From Caldifarciminota bacterium (GTDB taxonomy: Bacteria > Hydrothermota > Hydrothermia > S141-80), in contig WFYF01000139.1 in NCBI GenBank assembly GCA_015490255.1, positions 1 to 7,124 of the forward strand: 7,124 nucleotides of DNA, written 5' to 3'. The translations under genes and the position numbers were made by a program. Shown piece after piece: positions 5,287 to 7,124 of the stretch (its first letter is position 1; every line of letters begins with the position of its first letter). The notes below the pieces were generated by a model that had not been told where the DNA came from, made no database searches, and saw only the letters and a list, made by a program, of their open reading frames with translations.

Positions 5287-6137
5287 ATTTCAGGGTGCTT
5301 GCGGGGCTGGGGCTGACACTGGCACTCTGGACCGGTGGGTGCGCAACGATGGGCACCCTGGCGCGAACCGCTCCAACCCTTCAGCGGGCAGCCCGGATCA
5401 CCCGGACGGTGGCGGAGGGCTTTCGTCCCTTCACTCCCGAAGAAGAAGACGCCATTGGCCGGTCGGTGTTCCTGGACCTCCTTGCCCGCTTCCCTCCCGT
5501 GCAGGACGACAGCCTCCAGATTTACGCCACCAGCATCCTGATGGTCCTTGCCGCCCACAGCAGCCAGCCGGTGACCTTCCGGGGGTGGCGCGCTGCGGTG
5601 GTTCAGGCTGACGTTCCCAACGCGTTTTCCACCCCTGGCGGCTATGTGGCCGTGACCCTTCCCCTTGTGAAACTCACCGAGAGCGAGGATGAACTCGCCG
5701 CCGTTCTGGCCCACGAGGTGGCCCACGTGACCCTGAAACACGGTTTGAACAGCGTACGTCGGGCGCGGAAGGCTTCCATCGTAAAAGTGCTGGGGGCGGA
5801 GTTTCTGGACCTCAACGCCTATCAGAAGCTCCTGCTGGACGTGGCCACCGACCTCTCTCACCTCTTGCTGGAGCGGGGGTTTTCCCGGCAGGAGGAGATG
5901 CAGGCGGATTCGGTGGCCGTTGACCTGCTTTCGGAAGCGGGGTATGATCCCACAGCCCTGATCCGGGTGCTGGAAAAAATCGCCGACCTGGAACAGCCTT
6001 CCGGCCCGGGCATCCTGCGGAGCCACCCCCCGGCTCCGGAACGGATCGCCCGGCTCCAGCGCCGGGTGTTTTCCCCCGTTTCCATTCCCTCCGCAAGGCA
6101 GGAGCGGTTCGCCCGCTATACGGGTCCTTACCGGTGA
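5283..6137 (+). CDS. M48 family zinc metalloprotease, predicted lipoprotein
   Basis: The 284-residue protein has a lipoprotein-type signal with basic Arg4, a hydrophobic core and TGGC ending at Cys20, the likely lipidated residue; Thr at -3 is a less common lipobox residue. The M48 peptidase domain covers about 50-265. HEVAH (144-148) supplies the zinc ligands His144 and His148 and catalytic Glu145, and the third ligand is Glu205 in EEMQAD (204-209), followed by Asp209. NAFSTPGGYV (113-122) and SHPPAPERI (247-255) are further family marks. Relatives include the E. coli envelope lipoprotein LoiP and the periplasmic BepA, which process or quality-check outer membrane proteins. The short length and lack of a TPR region favour a LoiP-like type over BepA. 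The gene overlaps the SH3 gene start-stop by 4 nt and the CHASE2 gene by 4 nt. All catalytic residues are present, so it should be active. Confidence 0.92.
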   Translation: MNFRVLAGLGLTLALWTGGCATMGTLARTAPTLQRAARITRTVAEGFRPFTPEEEDAIGRSVFLDLLARFPPVQDDSLQIYATSILMVLAAHSSQPVTFRGWRAAVVQADVPNAFSTPGGYVAVTLPLVKLTESEDELAAVLAHEVAHVTLKHGLNSVRRARKASIVKVLGAEFLDLNAYQKLLLDVATDLSHLLLERGFSRQEEMQADSVAVDLLSEAGYDPTALIRVLEKIADLEQPSGPGILRSHPPAPERIARLQRRVFSPVSIPSARQERFARYTGPYR

Positions 6138-7124
6138 AACGGCCGGTGCGGTCTCTGGCCCTTCTGGCGGGAGGTCTCCTCCTGGTGGGAGGGGGTGTGG
6201 CGTTCCTTCCATCCACCACGGTGGAGCTCCGGTTCCGGGACCTCTCCTTTCGTGTGCTGGATCGCCTGTTGCCTCCCCCGCCCAATCCCCGGATCGTCCT
6301 GGTCGCGGTGGACCAGGCTTCCCTCCGGGACTTTGCCCGGGTGGGTGTGGTGTGGCCGTTCCCGAGGATCTATTATGGGCTGGTGGCATCATTCGTGGCG
6401 CGTTCCGGGGCCCGGGCGCTGGGGATTGACCTTCTGCTGACCGAACCTTCTCCCCATGCTGGAGACGATGAGGCTCTCCGGGATACCCTTCTGGCCCTTA
6501 CCATGCCCGTGGTGCTCGCCGCTTTCACCGGTCAGGAAGGGTATGACGTGGAGCCCCTTTTTCGCTGTCCTCCGGTGAGTTCTCCCCCTCCGGATCTCGC
6601 GACGCTGGGGCCTCTGCCGCTCCTTCAGGAAGGAGCCGCCGCCGTGGGGAACGTCGCGGAGATTCCCGATCCCGACGGAGTTTTCCGCCGGATCCGGAAC
6701 CTGGTGGAGGATCGGCATGGCCGTCTGCCTTCCTTCTCGGCCGCCCTCTGGAGTGTGGTCACCGGGGAATCCCCCTGCACCCTTCCGGAAACCCTCCTCC
6801 TGCCTCCTCTGGGAGACCCCACCCGACGGTATCCCGTGGTGTCCTTTTCGGAAGTGGTGCGATGGGCCTTTGAGGGAAAACCCGTTCCCCTTTTCCGGGA
6901 ACGGGTGGTCATCCTGGGAACCACCGCCCCGGGCCTCAAGGATGTCCGGCCCACCCCCTACGCCTCCACCACCCCGGGCATGGCTGTCCATGCCTGGGCG
7001 ATGGAAAGCCTCCTCCTTGGAAAACGTCTTCTGCCCTTTGAGGGGGCAGGGGCCCGGGCGTTCTGGGTGATTTTCCCTTTGTTTTTGCTCCTCTTTCGCT
7101 ATCCCTTCCGGCACACTCTGCGAG
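6134..7124 (+). CDS. CHASE2-domain membrane sensor protein, 3' end beyond window
   Basis: Reading from GTG 6134 stays open to the window end: 330 residues, incomplete. An N-terminal basic stretch and membrane helix (about 8-25) precede a CHASE2 domain (about 30-300). Its signatures are ELRFRDLSFRVLDRLLP (31-47), IVLVAVDQASL (54-64), WPFPRIYYGLV (74-84), GARALGIDLLLTEPS (92-106), DPDGVFRRIRNL (179-190), RVVILGTTAPGLKD (257-270) and PGMAVHAWAMESLLLGKRL (281-299). A second hydrophobic stretch (about 310-321) starts the usual set of membrane helices after CHASE2. CHASE2 is an extracytoplasmic sensory domain joined to adenylate/guanylate cyclase, histidine kinase, protein kinase or GGDEF/EAL outputs; the output here is not visible. 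The GTG overlaps the M48 stop (GTGA) and no good Shine-Dalgarno is present, so translation probably depends on coupling. No in-frame ATG lies near the N-terminus, which favours the GTG. Confidence 0.88.
   Translation, partial: MKRPVRSLALLAGGLLLVGGGVAFLPSTTVELRFRDLSFRVLDRLLPPPPNPRIVLVAVDQASLRDFARVGVVWPFPRIYYGLVASFVARSGARALGIDLLLTEPSPHAGDDEALRDTLLALTMPVVLAAFTGQEGYDVEPLFRCPPVSSPPPDLATLGPLPLLQEGAAAVGNVAEIPDPDGVFRRIRNLVEDRHGRLPSFSAALWSVVTGESPCTLPETLLLPPLGDPTRRYPVVSFSEVVRWAFEGKPVPLFRERVVILGTTAPGLKDVRPTPYASTTPGMAVHAWAMESLLLGKRLLPFEGAGARAFWVIFPLFLLLFRYPFRHTLR

Noticed and set aside
4932..6392. 486-codon minus-strand reading frame
   Set aside because: It is a mirror of the M48 gene frame, with Pro/Gly/Arg-rich translation and no domain.
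6195..6440. Short + strand frames inside the CHASE2 gene (also 6717-7070)
   Set aside because: They are out of frame with the CHASE2 reading, rich in Trp/Pro/Arg, and have no ribosome site.
6389..7114. 241-codon minus-strand reading frame at the right end
   Set aside because: It lies opposite the CHASE2 gene, whose forward translation shows clear family motifs; the antisense product is Gly/Arg/His-rich without a domain.
1..7124. Mobile element, CRISPR array, toxin-antitoxin or phage defence genes
   Set aside because: No spaced direct-repeat array, no transposase or integrase motif and no terminal repeats were seen. A tRNA can be an integration site, but no integrase or duplicated tRNA 3' end is present here.

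Overview
The window looks like ordinary chromosomal DNA from a GC-rich bacterium with a Gram-negative type envelope. I base this on the Do/HtrA protease with an N-terminal membrane/signal segment, a predicted M48 lipoprotein with a lipobox, near-consensus sigma-70 promoters and purine-rich Shine-Dalgarno sites. One secreted protein ends in a short module resembling the T9SS/Por-type sorting tail found in the FCB group and some candidate phyla such as WOR-3. That makes such a lineage plausible, but the assignment is inference and no species can be named. I see no mobile element, CRISPR array, phage gene or rRNA.

Every supported gene is on the + strand. Region 1 (1-210) holds a promoter matching the sigma-70 consensus in both hexamers, then a complete tRNA-Ile(GAT) with encoded CCA. 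The promoter sits inside a 9-bp inverted repeat and a TTGACA direct repeat. Region 2 (228-2695) is a two-gene unit with its own promoter: a secreted LVIVD-repeat beta-propeller protein, then a secreted transglutaminase-like protein whose ATG overlaps the propeller stop codon (ATGA).

Region 3 (2734-7124) starts at a third promoter and is a tight five-gene run: lemA, a DegP/HtrA-type serine protease with two PDZ domains, a small SH3-domain protein, an M48 zinc-metalloprotease lipoprotein, and a CHASE2-domain membrane protein cut by the window end. From the protease onward the genes are 3 nt apart or overlap by 4 nt (ATGA, GTGA), so translational coupling is likely.

The main functional reading is that region 3 is an envelope protein-quality-control module: an ATP-independent serine protease, a metalloprotease, an SH3 partner and LemA, coupled to an extracytoplasmic sensor (CHASE2) whose output domain lies beyond the window. 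Region 2 looks like a secreted or surface pair. These joint roles are inferred from gene order and domain content only. The gene families themselves are known; what may be new is the combination. Long antisense reading frames cover much of the minus strand, but they are explained by the near absence of TTA, CTA and TCA codons in the real genes.
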